A stretch of DNA of 37,335 nt. It comes from Bacteroidales bacterium. Its GTDB lineage: Bacteria > Bacteroidota > Bacteroidia > Bacteroidales > UBA12077. The notes below the pieces were generated by a model. The model was not told the DNA's origin, did not search any database, and saw only the letters and a list, made by a program, of their open reading frames with translations. The stretch's first letter is position 1. The number at the start of each line of letters is the position of its first letter. Position numbers and translations under genes: made by a program. The stretch spans positions 1 through 37,335 of the forward strand of contig JAGXLL010000023.1 in the NCBI GenBank assembly GCA_018334675.1, written 5' to 3'. This document shows, one piece after another, positions 24,894 to 34,245 of the stretch.

Positions 24894-25195
24894 GACATGA
24901 TAACGTTACATGAAATGGACGGATGCAATTGAAGTTACACATTTTTTGCCACAAAAGCAAAATCTTTCTGAAAATCACCAATCTGTATATATCCCGACCC
25001 CTCCGGCATTTTATTTTTTAGGGAGCAGCATTTGCAAATAATTCATTGCAAACATGACATGTCTCATTGAGATCGTAGTGGAAAAGCCCTATATTTACAT
25101 CCGCAAAATTTTTTTCCCGGCTACAAACACCTTATCAGACAAAGAATTTAACTTTATTACCCGGCCAGGAAAAAAGCAATAACAAAAATCCACTC
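24894..25195. other. 302-base divergent intergenic region
   Basis: No coding frame or RNA gene seen. Contents: near-palindrome around TAACGTTA just before the PorV-like start, paired ATTTGCAAA/ATTGCAAA words near 25029-25051, TCTCATTGAGA at 25061-25071, and a promoter-like pair TTG 25067-25069, 20 bases, TATATTTA 25090-25097 facing the kinase gene. Confidence 0.5.
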
Positions 25196-26212
25196 ATGAA
25201 CCAAGTCACATACCGCAACCTGAAAGATGCCTTTGATGCATTCAATGACCTGAAGATATTGGTTATCGGTGACTCCATGATCGACTCCTACCTGTGGGGT
25301 GATGTGGATCGCATCTCACCGGAGGCTCCTGTTCCGGTAATCTCGAAGACCAAACGGGAGAGCCGGTTAGGAGGTGCGGCCAATGTAGCCATCAATATCA
25401 AAGCCCTCGGGGCTCAGCCCATTCTGGCCTCTGTGATCGGCAACGATGGAAATGCCCAGGTTTTCAAAAGGCTGCTGGGCACACAGCGCCTGAGTAAAAG
25501 CGGGATATTCGAATCCAATACCCGCTCCACTACCATCAAAACACGAATCATCAGCCATAAACAACAGCTGCTGCGTATCGATGAGGAGAACAGTGAAGAA
25601 CTGGACCAACCCACAGAAGAGGCTTTCCTGAACCACCTGCTTTACATCATGGAACAAGCTAAAATGGATGCGGTGATATTCGAGGATTACGACAAGGGCA
25701 CCATCACCCCGGAAATCATCAAACATGTCACTGGAAAGGCCAGAGAGCTAGGCATTCCCACCCTGGTTGATCCCAAGAAACGCAACTACCTCAACTACAA
25801 AAATGTCACCCTCTTCAAACCCAATTTCAAAGAGCTTAAAGAGGGCCTGAATATAGACCACCTAACCCATAAGGACTATGACAAGATCTTCTCTGCACTC
25901 CGTGTGATGCATAAGGAGCAACAGATCCAATGGATCCTGGTCACCCTCTCCGAGCAAGGGGTTCTGATCAGCAACAGCCAAAATTATAAGCACACACCAG
26001 CCAAGATACGAGATATTTCAGACGTCTCCGGTGCCGGCGACACCATCATCTCTATTGCCGGAGTAGCAATGGCTGCGGGCCTGTCTCCCTGGATCGTATC
26101 TGAAATATCCAATATAGGAGGCGGCCAGGTCTGTGAAAGATCAGGTGTGGTACCGGTCAATAAAAAACAGCTCCTGGAGGAATGCCAACTCCATATTCCA
26201 TCCCTGGATTAA
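25196..26212 (+). CDS. PfkB-family kinase, D-glycero-beta-D-manno-heptose-7-phosphate kinase-like
   Basis: A 338-residue ribokinase-fold enzyme most like the kinase half of HldE (RfaE domain I). Seen: LVIGDSMIDSYLWGDVDRIS near residue 21, PEAPVPVI, RLGGAANVAINIKALGA, the LVDPKKRNY segment and the ATP/catalytic signature DVSGAGDTIIS (catalytic Asp near 282). HldE kinases phosphorylate heptose 7-phosphate for LPS core. The nucleotidyltransferase half is absent, as in HldA-type split systems; no other heptose genes are near. It could also act on another sugar phosphate. A possible promoter lies at 25067-25097. Confidence 0.85.
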   Translation: MNQVTYRNLKDAFDAFNDLKILVIGDSMIDSYLWGDVDRISPEAPVPVISKTKRESRLGGAANVAINIKALGAQPILASVIGNDGNAQVFKRLLGTQRLSKSGIFESNTRSTTIKTRIISHKQQLLRIDEENSEELDQPTEEAFLNHLLYIMEQAKMDAVIFEDYDKGTITPEIIKHVTGKARELGIPTLVDPKKRNYLNYKNVTLFKPNFKELKEGLNIDHLTHKDYDKIFSALRVMHKEQQIQWILVTLSEQGVLISNSQNYKHTPAKIRDISDVSGAGDTIISIAGVAMAAGLSPWIVSEISNIGGGQVCERSGVVPVNKKQLLEECQLHIPSLD

Positions 26213-26407
26213 CCCCTGCATTATTAGTTGCTGGATAATCAATCTACTGGCGAAGAGATCAACAGATCCTGTTGAAAAAATGTTTAAAACTCAAAATAGA
26301 TTGTTCACAATTCTTCAGGGGATCGCTCCCTAATCAGGCATAAAATTGTATTTTTGAAAACACAACTGGGAAACCAGGATGGATGAATTAATCACAAAAT
26401 CAGATAT

Positions 26408-27208
26408 ATGGGAAAAGTAATAGCTTTAGCAAATCAAAAAGGAGGAGTAGGTAAAACCACATCAGCCATCAACCTGGCCGCCAGTCTGGCGATACTTGAA
26501 TACAAAGTACTGATCATTGATGCAGATCCCCAGGCGAACGCTACATCAGGAACGGGTTTTGATATCAGAGCTGTGAAAACCAGCATTTATGAATGCCTCA
26601 CCGAGGAGATCAATCCCCGCAACATCATTCTCAACAGCGAAACAGAGGGTCTGGACATTATCCCTTCTCACATTGATTTGGTGGGTTCGGAAATAGAGAT
26701 GTTGGATCAGCCCAACCGGGAATACATGCTCAAGAAAGTGACCGAGCAGGTGAAAGACGATTATGATTTTGTTTTAATCGACTGTTCGCCCTCACTGGGG
26801 CTGATCACAGTTAATGCCCTTACAGCGGCTGATTCAGTGATCATACCGGTTCAATGTGAATATTTTGCATTGGAAGGACTGGGTAAATTACTGAACACCA
26901 TTAAGATTATACAGAACCGACTGAATACCAGTCTGGAAATTGAAGGCTTCCTACTGACCATGTATGATGCCAGGTTAAGGCTCTCCAACCAGGTGGTGGA
27001 TGAAGTGCGCAAGCACTTTCAGTCGATGGTATTCGACACCATCGTTCAAAGAAACATTAAGCTTGGTGAATCACCCAGTTATGGCAAGCCCGTGGTGATG
27101 TACGATGCCAATAGCAAGGGTGCGGTCAATTACCTGAACCTGGCACGGGAGTTGTTGCAGAAGAACAACAAAACACGCATCCCCAACGAAGACAAAGTTG
27201 CCAATTAA
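26408..27208 (+). CDS. parA: Chromosome-partitioning ATPase ParA (Soj type)
   Basis: A 266-residue MinD/ParA-family ATPase that drives chromosome origin segregation with ParB. It has the deviant Walker A KGGVGKTT at about 10-17, Walker A' LIIDADPQANATSGTG, and Walker B LIDCSPSLGLIT. It lacks an N-terminal HTH, as in chromosomal Soj proteins. A -7 box TATTTTTG at 26349-26356 without a good -33 element lies upstream, and the leader holds a small CTGG-GAAA-CCAG hairpin (26366-26377). parB follows after 37 bases. Confidence 0.97.
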   Translation: MGKVIALANQKGGVGKTTSAINLAASLAILEYKVLIIDADPQANATSGTGFDIRAVKTSIYECLTEEINPRNIILNSETEGLDIIPSHIDLVGSEIEMLDQPNREYMLKKVTEQVKDDYDFVLIDCSPSLGLITVNALTAADSVIIPVQCEYFALEGLGKLLNTIKIIQNRLNTSLEIEGFLLTMYDARLRLSNQVVDEVRKHFQSMVFDTIVQRNIKLGESPSYGKPVVMYDANSKGAVNYLNLARELLQKNNKTRIPNEDKVAN

Positions 27209-27245
27209 CCTATGAGTTGAACCTAATTCAATACTACTAAGCACG

Positions 27246-28127
27246 ATGGCCAAAAGAAATGCACTAGGAAAAGGACTGGGAGCCCTGATTGAAGATGCGG
27301 GCAATGACAACCACTATCAAGTCGATGCGGTCAATGAAATCAGCCTGGATCTGATTGAGGTGAATCCCTATCAGCCCCGCACCAGCTTTGATGAGGGGGC
27401 GCTGCAGGAACTGGCAAGCTCCATCAAGGAGATCGGTGTGATCCAACCCATCACGGTTCGTCAGATTGACGACACGCAGTTCCAGCTGATCACCGGGGAG
27501 CGGCGCTTTAGGGCCGCCAGGATGGCCGGGATCAATAAAATCCCTGCCTTTATCCGAACGGCCGACGATCAGGCTATGCTGGAGATGGCCCTGGTGGAGA
27601 ACATTCAACGTGAAGACCTGGACGCCATCGAGGTAGCCATATCTTATCAGCGGCTCATAGAGGAATGCGAGCTTACCCAGGAGAACCTTAGCGGCCGGGT
27701 GGGCAAGAAAAGAGCCACCATCTCCAACTACCTCCGGCTGCTCAAGCTGCCGGCTGAAATACAGTTGGGTATCCGCGACCACAAAATATCCATGGGCCAT
27801 GCACGTGCGCTGATCAATATTGAGGACCCCGACAAACAGCTGCAGGCATATTACCGGATCCTGGATGAAGGTTTGTCTGTGCGAGCCACCGAAGATATGA
27901 TCCGCAACCTGGGACAAACCCAACCAGGAAAAAAATCATCCACCAGCACCAGAAAGACCTTACCCGAGGAATATCAGCAGCTCAAACATAGCCTGGCCGA
28001 TCATTTTAATACCAATATCGACGTCAAACGAAACGACAACGGCAAAGGAAAAATCGTGATCCCCTTTAAATCCGATAAGGACCTGGAAAGGATCATGTCG
28101 ATCATCAATCAGGGAAAGGAGGAATAA
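27246..28127 (+). CDS. parB: Chromosome-partitioning protein ParB (Spo0J type)
   Basis: A 293-residue DNA-binding CTPase clamp that loads on parS sites. The N-terminal domain contains VNPYQPRTSFDE and the CTP-binding GERRFRAARMAG, preceded by the ParA-stimulating basic start MAKRNALGKGLGALIE. An HTH with RVGKKRATISNYLRLLKLP lies near residue 160, and a C-terminal dimerisation domain lies after a Ser/Thr/Lys-rich linker. I did not see a parS-like sequence in the window by scanning by eye. The DUF5683 gene follows after 11 bases, so parA-parB-DUF5683-mltD appear to be one transcription unit or closely linked. Confidence 0.97.
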   Translation: MAKRNALGKGLGALIEDAGNDNHYQVDAVNEISLDLIEVNPYQPRTSFDEGALQELASSIKEIGVIQPITVRQIDDTQFQLITGERRFRAARMAGINKIPAFIRTADDQAMLEMALVENIQREDLDAIEVAISYQRLIEECELTQENLSGRVGKKRATISNYLRLLKLPAEIQLGIRDHKISMGHARALINIEDPDKQLQAYYRILDEGLSVRATEDMIRNLGQTQPGKKSSTSTRKTLPEEYQQLKHSLADHFNTNIDVKRNDNGKGKIVIPFKSDKDLERIMSIINQGKEE

Positions 28128-28138
28128 AAAACCAGAAT

Positions 28139-28711
28139 TTGGGCAGGATAAAATTACACAACCCGACCGTATGGATCGGAGGGATGCTGGTTGTTGTTTT
28201 GCTGATTCATAACACAGGCTTTTCCCAAAAGCCCGATACCACTCTTCAGAGAAAACAGACCAGCCAAATAACCCGGGAACACTCCCCGACCAAAGCTGCT
28301 CTGCTCTCTGCTGCGATGCCAGGCCTGGGCCAGGTGTACAACAAAAAATACTGGAAAATCCCCATCCTCTATGCAGGTGGGGCTTTTGTCTATTACCTCT
28401 ATGACTTCTACAGTGAAAACTACAACGAATACAACAATGCTTACGCCGCTTTCCTGAGCGGCAAAATTAACCAGTACAACGGCCTGTCCACGGAAGAACA
28501 GCTCAAAGCCGCCAAAGACTTCTATCGACGGTACCGGGACTTGAATGTGATCATCATGGTCGGGGTGTATCTGGTTAACATCGTGGACGCCACGGTGGAT
28601 GCCTACCTTTTCAACTTCGACGTAAGCCCCGATCTCTCGCTGCGGCCTACTACCCTGGCTACTGAAAAATATCATCACGTACCCGGCGTTTCTTTGACCT
28701 TTCGTTTCTAA
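28139..28711 (+). CDS. DUF5683 family membrane protein
   Basis: A 190-residue protein with an N-terminal signal or anchor (RIKLHNPTVWIGGMLVVVLL, then IHNTGFSQ), the DUF5683 core SPTKAALLSAAMPGLGQVYNKKYWKIP, hydrophobic helices near residues 78-95 and 138-160, and a C-terminal short beta end ...VSLTFRF. The GLGQxYNKKYWK motif resembles membrane-embedded TM2-like domains. Start: TTG 28139 gives a proper basic n-region; the next ATG (28184) would lack it. It follows parB by 11 bases and precedes an MltD-like gene. This order is common in Bacteroidota, suggesting envelope function, but the role is unknown. Confidence 0.8.
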   Translation: MGRIKLHNPTVWIGGMLVVVLLIHNTGFSQKPDTTLQRKQTSQITREHSPTKAALLSAAMPGLGQVYNKKYWKIPILYAGGAFVYYLYDFYSENYNEYNNAYAAFLSGKINQYNGLSTEEQLKAAKDFYRRYRDLNVIIMVGVYLVNIVDATVDAYLFNFDVSPDLSLRPTTLATEKYHHVPGVSLTFRF

Positions 28712-28726
28712 TATTTTTTATTTTTG
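28693..28726 (+). promoter_or_regulatory. Possible promoter of the MltD-like gene
   Basis: TTTG at 28693-28696 and TATTTTTG at 28719-28726, spacer 22 bases (slightly long), overlapping the end of the DUF5683 gene. The predicted start is about ten bases before ATG 28744. Confidence 0.4.
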
Positions 28727-28743
28727 CAGCTCCAAAAAGATTT

Positions 28744-30285
28744 ATGCACATGCACCGAATGATGATTATATGGGTGGCAGCCGGCATTCTGGCTATGGGC
28801 CAGGCCGCACAGGGACAAACCGACAGCCTGAAAGGGGTAAAGCCCATCGAACAACGGTTCGAAAAGAACCTGAATGCGCTGGTTGAGCAATGGTATATAC
28901 AAAGATTCATCTCCGACACGGCTGATGCCATCTCTTTACATACAGATACCCCTGTCCCCGAATATTCTGATTCGGTGTATCTGAAAAGGATCAGCAACAT
29001 GTCATCGGCTATTCCTTTGAGCTACAACAAAATCGTACGCAATTTCATCCATGTCTATACCCGCGACAGGAGAGAACGGGTGGAGGTGATGCTGGGCCTG
29101 GCCAATTACTATTTCCCCGTTTTCGAACGCGTTTTCGACCAATACAACCTGCCACTGGAACTGAAATACCTGGCCATCATTGAATCGGCGCTCAATCCCA
29201 GAGCCGTCTCCCGGGCCGGAGCAACCGGGCTGTGGCAATTCATGTACAGCACGGCCAGAGTCTATGGACTCACCATCAACTCCTTCGTCGACGAGAGAAG
29301 GGATCCGGTCAAAGCAACCTATGCCGCTGCCAGATACCTGAAAGACCTCTATGAAATATTCGGTGAATGGGATTTGGCCATAGCTGCCTACAACTGTGGC
29401 CCCAGAAACGTGAGCAAGGCCATATACCGGGCAGGTGGAAGAAGAAACTTCTGGGACATCTATTATTATCTGCCTTATGAAACCCGGGGCTATTTCCCGG
29501 CCTTTGTAGCGGCCATGTATGTGATGAATCACAATGAAAGCCATAACCTCCATGCCCGTTCCATAGACATCCCTTATGCCACCGACACGGTACATATCAA
29601 CCACAAACTGCACCTCAGGCAGATATCCGAAGTGCTCAACCTGCCCCTAAAACAAATACAGGACCTCAATCCCCAGTATCGTAAGGACATCGTACCGGCT
29701 TCCGGGCAGTCCTTCTCGCTGGAACTGCCCCTGGACAAAATCGAATCCTTCATCAGGCTGCAGGATTCCATATACGCCTATAAAGACTCAGCGTTCTTCC
29801 GCCAACAGATTGTCCGCAACCCGGGAAGATCCCATTTCGTGGCGCAAACCCCAAGCGGAAAAGAAAAAGTCTATTACAAAATCAAACCCGGCGATAACCT
29901 GGGATATATCGCCGAATGGTACAATGTCAGAGCCTCGGATCTGAGGCACTGGAATAACATACGCGGCAACCTGATCCGTACCGGTCAGACCCTCGTGGTG
30001 TACGTCCCTGAAGACAAGGTAAGCTATTACAAAAAAGTCAACTCCATGAGCTTTGACGAAAAGCAAAAACGCATCGGGCAGCCCGTCAGCCGGAAACAGA
30101 CTACCCAAAAACCCGAAAAAAATGACAATTACATCCATTACAAGGTCAAATATGGCGACACCCTCTGGGATATCGCCCGCAAGCACCCTGGTGTGAGCCA
30201 GAAAGATATCATTCGGCTTAATGACCTGCCCAATGCCCGCGAGATCCAGGTGGGTCAGGTTCTGAAGATCAAGAAAAAAACATAG
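28744..30285 (+). CDS. MltD-like membrane-bound lytic murein transglycosylase with LysM repeats
   Basis: A 513-residue exported enzyme that cleaves peptidoglycan glycan strands. Signal peptide residues 1-24 (MMIIWVAAGILAMGQAAQG). The SLT domain lies around residues 115-260, with catalytic Glu in IIESALNPRAVSRAGATGLW, the QFM segment, then AAARYLKDLYEIFGEWDLA and AYNCGPRNVSKAI, typical of family 1 (MltD/Slt). Two LysM repeats bind GlcNAc polymers: the first starts YYKIKPGDNLGYIAEWY (about residue 378), the second HYKVKYGDTLWDIARKH (about 465). It is linked to parAB and followed by the SGNH/MBOAT pair. O-acetylation of MurNAc blocks these enzymes, so the neighbourhood may be functional. Confidence 0.92.
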   Translation: MHMHRMMIIWVAAGILAMGQAAQGQTDSLKGVKPIEQRFEKNLNALVEQWYIQRFISDTADAISLHTDTPVPEYSDSVYLKRISNMSSAIPLSYNKIVRNFIHVYTRDRRERVEVMLGLANYYFPVFERVFDQYNLPLELKYLAIIESALNPRAVSRAGATGLWQFMYSTARVYGLTINSFVDERRDPVKATYAAARYLKDLYEIFGEWDLAIAAYNCGPRNVSKAIYRAGGRRNFWDIYYYLPYETRGYFPAFVAAMYVMNHNESHNLHARSIDIPYATDTVHINHKLHLRQISEVLNLPLKQIQDLNPQYRKDIVPASGQSFSLELPLDKIESFIRLQDSIYAYKDSAFFRQQIVRNPGRSHFVAQTPSGKEKVYYKIKPGDNLGYIAEWYNVRASDLRHWNNIRGNLIRTGQTLVVYVPEDKVSYYKKVNSMSFDEKQKRIGQPVSRKQTTQKPEKNDNYIHYKVKYGDTLWDIARKHPGVSQKDIIRLNDLPNAREIQVGQVLKIKKKT

Positions 30286-30397
30286 CGCAATCCCAAAAAG
30301 CACAGACCCATCAAAGATTTATGATTTTTACATAATATTTTCGACGATATGAAGTAAAAATGATATATTTAGGGGATTGGCAATAAAAAACCACAGG

Positions 30398-32026
30398 ATG
30401 AAGCCCCATAAAATATTTCTGACCTTCCTTTCCATCCTGGCCCTGATTGCTTTGATCGCCTTCTTTTTACCTTCCGGGGGGGTGGTCATACCCCCGGGCA
30501 TTCACATCAATTTTCCATCCCTGAAAAGCCTGGTCAACTATGAAGAGGTGCAATACAAGGACATCTCCTCCATAGTGGAAAACAACAGACCCGTCGATAC
30601 CATCGCCCCGGTTATCGGAGATACCCTTGGCAGGAACGCCGCTTCCGATACAACACCCGGGAAAGAGGATTCTGCTGCTGCAACCCGGCAAGACACAATT
30701 GCCGATGCAATCCAAAGGAAACAAAGGCCCCGGGTCAAAAAGAACCGTCAAAAGAACCTGCAGTATCCCCGCAACGATCCATCGGTGCTTTACCCTTTCT
30801 TTCGTTCTCTGGAGCAACTACCAGGTCAGGACAAGCTGATTCGCATCCTGCATTATGGTGACTCCCAGATTGAAGGTGACCGCATATCCTCTTACCTGAG
30901 AAACCAACTGCAAAAAGAATTCGGGGGAGCAGGCATCGGATTATTTCCCGTGGTTCTGCCCAATAACACCAACATTGCACTCAGGCACTCTCTCACCAGA
31001 CACTGGAGCCGCTTTACACCCCATGAACTGGATGAAGCCAACTTCAGGCATGAAAGGTTTGGAGTGCTCATGTCCTTCTCACGCTTCTCTCCCTATTACA
31101 GCTATTACCAGGATGAAGTATACGAAGCCGGTATACGCATTGCAGATTCTCCCATTTCCTTCGACCTGAACAGCCAGTTCACCCGCTGCAGGATCTTCTT
31201 CGGATATAATGAAAAGCCCTTCATTGTGAAGATGAACTACGAAGACCAAACCAAAGATGCGGACATGATGCCGGCCACCAACAGCCTGAAGGAGATCAGC
31301 TGGAACGTCCCCCCGGGGCTGGACGAGTTAACCGTCACCTTCCAGGGGAACCACAGTCCGGACATCTATGGCATGGCCCTGGACGGCAAACGCGGCATCG
31401 CCCTGGATAACATCCCCCTGCGGGGCAGCAGCGGAACAGGATTCACCCAATACGACACCGCCTTCCTCAAAACGATGATGAACCATCTGAAAATCAAACT
31501 GATCATGCTGCATTTTGGGATCAACCTGGTTCCATTGGTCCGGGAAGATTACACCTTTTATGAAAACCGTTTCTACCGCCAGCTGAAGATGCTCAAATCG
31601 GTGAACGAGGACGTCAGCATCATTGTAATGGGTGTCTCCGACATGTCGAGAAAAGAAGGCGGCAACTACCGTTCCTGGCCCAACATAGAAAAAATAAGAG
31701 ATGCCCAGAAAAGTGCCGCCTTCAGAGCCGGTTGCGCCTTCTGGGATACCTTTGAAGCCATGGGCGGGAAAAACTCCATGCCCGGTTGGGTCTTCTCCAA
31801 CCCGCCCCTGGCCAGAAAAGACTTTACCCACTTCACCTACAAAGGATCCGTGGTGATCGCCAAAATGTTCTACAAAGCATTGATGAAGGGTTACCGGGAT
31901 TATCAGCAACAAGCCCCGACCGGCTCCGCCAAAGCGTATTTGCCCGACACAACAGGTACAGGGCAACCCGATTCCCTAAAGCATGCCCCCGCCCAACATC
32001 AGGGCCTAACCGACTCCATTAGGTAG
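30398..32026 (+). CDS. Membrane-anchored SGNH-like protein, partner of an MBOAT
   Basis: A 542-residue protein. Start ATG 30398 gives a basic n-region and a single membrane helix (IFLTFLSILALIALIAFFLP), then a Pro/Thr/Lys-rich linker of about 90 residues. The SGNH fold shows ILHYGDSQIEGDRI (Ser about 156), LHFGINL where the Asn block is expected, and KDFTHFTYKG with Asp about 475 and His about 478, the DxxH pair. The unit is outside the cytoplasm. In PatB, AlgJ/AlgX and similar proteins such domains transfer acetyl groups delivered by an MBOAT protein; the MBOAT gene follows 159 bases later. The acceptor (peptidoglycan or surface glycan) is unknown. The C-terminal 50 residues are Thr/Gln-rich and probably disordered. 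Confidence 0.78.
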   Translation: MKPHKIFLTFLSILALIALIAFFLPSGGVVIPPGIHINFPSLKSLVNYEEVQYKDISSIVENNRPVDTIAPVIGDTLGRNAASDTTPGKEDSAAATRQDTIADAIQRKQRPRVKKNRQKNLQYPRNDPSVLYPFFRSLEQLPGQDKLIRILHYGDSQIEGDRISSYLRNQLQKEFGGAGIGLFPVVLPNNTNIALRHSLTRHWSRFTPHELDEANFRHERFGVLMSFSRFSPYYSYYQDEVYEAGIRIADSPISFDLNSQFTRCRIFFGYNEKPFIVKMNYEDQTKDADMMPATNSLKEISWNVPPGLDELTVTFQGNHSPDIYGMALDGKRGIALDNIPLRGSSGTGFTQYDTAFLKTMMNHLKIKLIMLHFGINLVPLVREDYTFYENRFYRQLKMLKSVNEDVSIIVMGVSDMSRKEGGNYRSWPNIEKIRDAQKSAAFRAGCAFWDTFEAMGGKNSMPGWVFSNPPLARKDFTHFTYKGSVVIAKMFYKALMKGYRDYQQQAPTGSAKAYLPDTTGTGQPDSLKHAPAQHQGLTDSIR

Positions 32027-32185
32027 AGGCTAACGAATTCGGCCTTTAAGACACTGAATACAAGACTATAACAGCCTTACAAACGGCATATTTCCCCTTG
32101 CTCAAACTGGCCGGAGCAGGATAATCCTGATAAATTCTTATATTTACGGGAGATTGAAAGGAGTATACACGGAAAAACCCCTTGC

Positions 32186-33721
32186 GTGGAGTATCTGAGA
32201 GAAATACTGACCTTTTCCGAAGAAAAGCCTATGCTATTTACCAGGCTCCATTTCTGGGTATTCTTTACCTTGCTGCTGGGACTTTACATACTGGTTTACC
32301 GAAGGAAAGCCGTGCGCAACGCCTACCTGTTCATCATGAGCCTGGTCTTTTACTACCTCTCCGGCGGCTATTTCTTCACCCTGCTGATCTTCTCAACCAT
32401 TGCCGACTATACCCTGGGGCATCTGATCTACCGTTCGCGAGCAAAATGGAAAAGCAAACTGTTTGTTACCATCAGTGTGATCATCAACCTGGGGGTCCTC
32501 TCCTACTTTAAATACAGCTATTTTTTTGTGGACACCATCAACGGGCTTTTGGGAACAGACTTACATGTGGTCAACCTGCTGGCCCGTTGGTCGAACCAAC
32601 TGGCCAGCACAGGCTTTGATGTCAGCACCATCATCCTGCCGGTGGGTATATCCTTTTATACCTTCCAAACAATCAGTTATACAGTGGATGTTTACCGGGG
32701 AAAGATCAAGCCGGTGAACAACATCATTGATTTCGGCTTTTACGTATCCTTTTTCCCCCAGCTGGTAGCAGGTCCCATCGTCCGGGCCGCAGAATTCGTA
32801 CCCCAGCTCTATCAGAAATTTAACCTTACCCGCCGCGAATTTAGCCATGCCCTGTTTCTTATCATGGCCGGATTGATGAAAAAAATGCTCATCTCCGATT
32901 ACATCTCCATCAACTATGTGGACCGGGTATTTGAAGCCCCACTTTCTTACTCGGGGTTTGAGAATGCCATGGCGGTCTATGGCTATTCACTTCAGATATA
33001 CTGTGACTTCTCCGGCTATACCGATATCGCGATCGGGGTGGCCTTTTTGCTGGGTTTTCGGCTGCCGGTGAATTTTAACTCCCCCTATAAAGCCCTTCAT
33101 GTAACTGATTTCTGGCGCAGATGGCATATATCCCTCTCCTCCTGGCTGCGGGACTATCTGTATATTCCTCTGGGAGGGAACAAAAAAGGTGAACTGAGGC
33201 GCAACATCAACATCATGATCACCATGTTGCTGGGTGGATTGTGGCACGGGGCACACCTTCGTTTCATCATATGGGGGGCGATTCATGGTGTTGCCCTGGT
33301 GGTTCATAAACTATGGCGATGGATCAGGAAAAAGATCTACGGCTCCTATCAGCCCTTGCGCAGGGTGAAGCCCTTTTCCCGGTTTCTGTCCGTATTCTTT
33401 ACGTTTCATGTAGTCACCGCCGCCTGGATCTTCTTCAGGGCCCAGAATATGCGAAAGGCCAAACAGATGATCTCTCAGATCATTCATCATTTCGAGGCCG
33501 ACCTGATACCCACCATGGTCTGGTCCTATAAGGAGGTTTTTGCCGTCATCCTGGTAGGTTTCATCTTGCATTGGCTGCCTGCAGGTTTCAAGGAAAAATA
33601 CCGGGGCTGGTTCATACAAACCCCGCTGGCAATAAAAATTCTTGCAGTCATCCTGCTGGTGATCATCATCTACCAGGTAAAATCAGCAGCCATACAACCC
33701 TTCATCTACTTCAAATTCTGA
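32186..33721 (+). CDS. MBOAT O-acyltransferase (AlgI/PatA-like)
   Basis: A 511-residue polytopic inner-membrane protein with roughly 10-12 helices. MBOAT signatures: FYVSFFPQLVAGPIVRAAEF, the active-site region VTDFWRRWHISLSSWLRDYLYIP (quoted in part), LGGLWHGAHLRFIIWGAIHG with the invariant His about 354 and another about 367. It is thought to pass acetyl groups across the membrane to a periplasmic transferase. The start is GTG 32186 (MEYLREILTFSEEKP), since related AlgI-like proteins often have this amphipathic lead; ATG 32231 is the alternative. A -7-like TATATTTA lies at 32139-32146. Its partner is probably the SGNH protein just upstream. It converges with alaX, 9 bases apart. Confidence 0.93.
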   Translation: MEYLREILTFSEEKPMLFTRLHFWVFFTLLLGLYILVYRRKAVRNAYLFIMSLVFYYLSGGYFFTLLIFSTIADYTLGHLIYRSRAKWKSKLFVTISVIINLGVLSYFKYSYFFVDTINGLLGTDLHVVNLLARWSNQLASTGFDVSTIILPVGISFYTFQTISYTVDVYRGKIKPVNNIIDFGFYVSFFPQLVAGPIVRAAEFVPQLYQKFNLTRREFSHALFLIMAGLMKKMLISDYISINYVDRVFEAPLSYSGFENAMAVYGYSLQIYCDFSGYTDIAIGVAFLLGFRLPVNFNSPYKALHVTDFWRRWHISLSSWLRDYLYIPLGGNKKGELRRNINIMITMLLGGLWHGAHLRFIIWGAIHGVALVVHKLWRWIRKKIYGSYQPLRRVKPFSRFLSVFFTFHVVTAAWIFFRAQNMRKAKQMISQIIHHFEADLIPTMVWSYKEVFAVILVGFILHWLPAGFKEKYRGWFIQTPLAIKILAVILLVIIIYQVKSAAIQPFIYFKF

Positions 33722-33730
33722 GTTTTATTA

Positions 33731-34162
33731 TCAGTCAATCTTAAAGCGAATGCGCAATACACCGTTTTCATAACTGGTGGTGGTGATACGAAACTCGCCT
33801 ATGTCGGCTGTATTGTCTACATGTTCCCCAATACACGGGCATGAGTCATAATCACCCACATTGACGATGCGCACCGAATGAATATCCTGCTCAGGCAGGC
33901 GCGAGGTGTCCACCAAATGACCCGCTTCCGACATATCCACGTATTTCTCGCTCACGGGCAGACCCAGGTTGATCACCCGGTTCACCTTATCCTGGATGAT
34001 CTGCTCTTCCTCCCGGGTCAAAGGCCGGTCAAAATGGTAATCGCATTTGCTTTTCTTTTTCTCCAGGTGCATGGAGAAGGATCGATCACAACCAAACATC
34101 CGGATCATGGTCTGGTTCAGTATATGCTCGGTGGTGTGCATCTGGGGATCATACTGTTTCAT
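33731..34162 (-). CDS. AlaX-like alanyl-tRNA editing protein
   Basis: A 143-residue free-standing editing domain homologous to the second additional domain of threonyl/alanyl-tRNA synthetases. It hydrolyses mischarged Ser- or Gly-tRNA(Ala). The zinc-binding HxxxH is HTTEH (His 9 and 13) and the second pair CxxxH is in SCPCIGEHV, spaced as expected. It is of the short type (AlaX-S) and lacks the Gly-rich aminoacylation part. It diverges from the saccharopine-dehydrogenase-like gene, with an 83-base gap. Confidence 0.87.
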   Translation of the reverse strand: MKQYDPQMHTTEHILNQTMIRMFGCDRSFSMHLEKKKSKCDYHFDRPLTREEEQIIQDKVNRVINLGLPVSEKYVDMSEAGHLVDTSRLPEQDIHSVRIVNVGDYDSCPCIGEHVDNTADIGEFRITTTSYENGVLRIRFKID

Positions 34163-34245
34163 AATTCCGCTTTTTTATGGGAACAAGTATATAAAAAAAA
34201 AGTTCCCGTTAAATTGATTATCTTGTCCTTCAAAAACCCATTTCC

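Noticed and set aside
26213-28138. parS site near parAB
   Set aside because: No 16-base TGTTNCACGTGAAACA-like sequence was seen by eye; the CACGTG cores at about 27800 and 15625 lack the flanking arms.
31328-31966. 212-codon minus-strand frame inside the SGNH-like gene
   Set aside because: Shadow of a gene whose motifs (GDS, DxxH) are on the plus strand.
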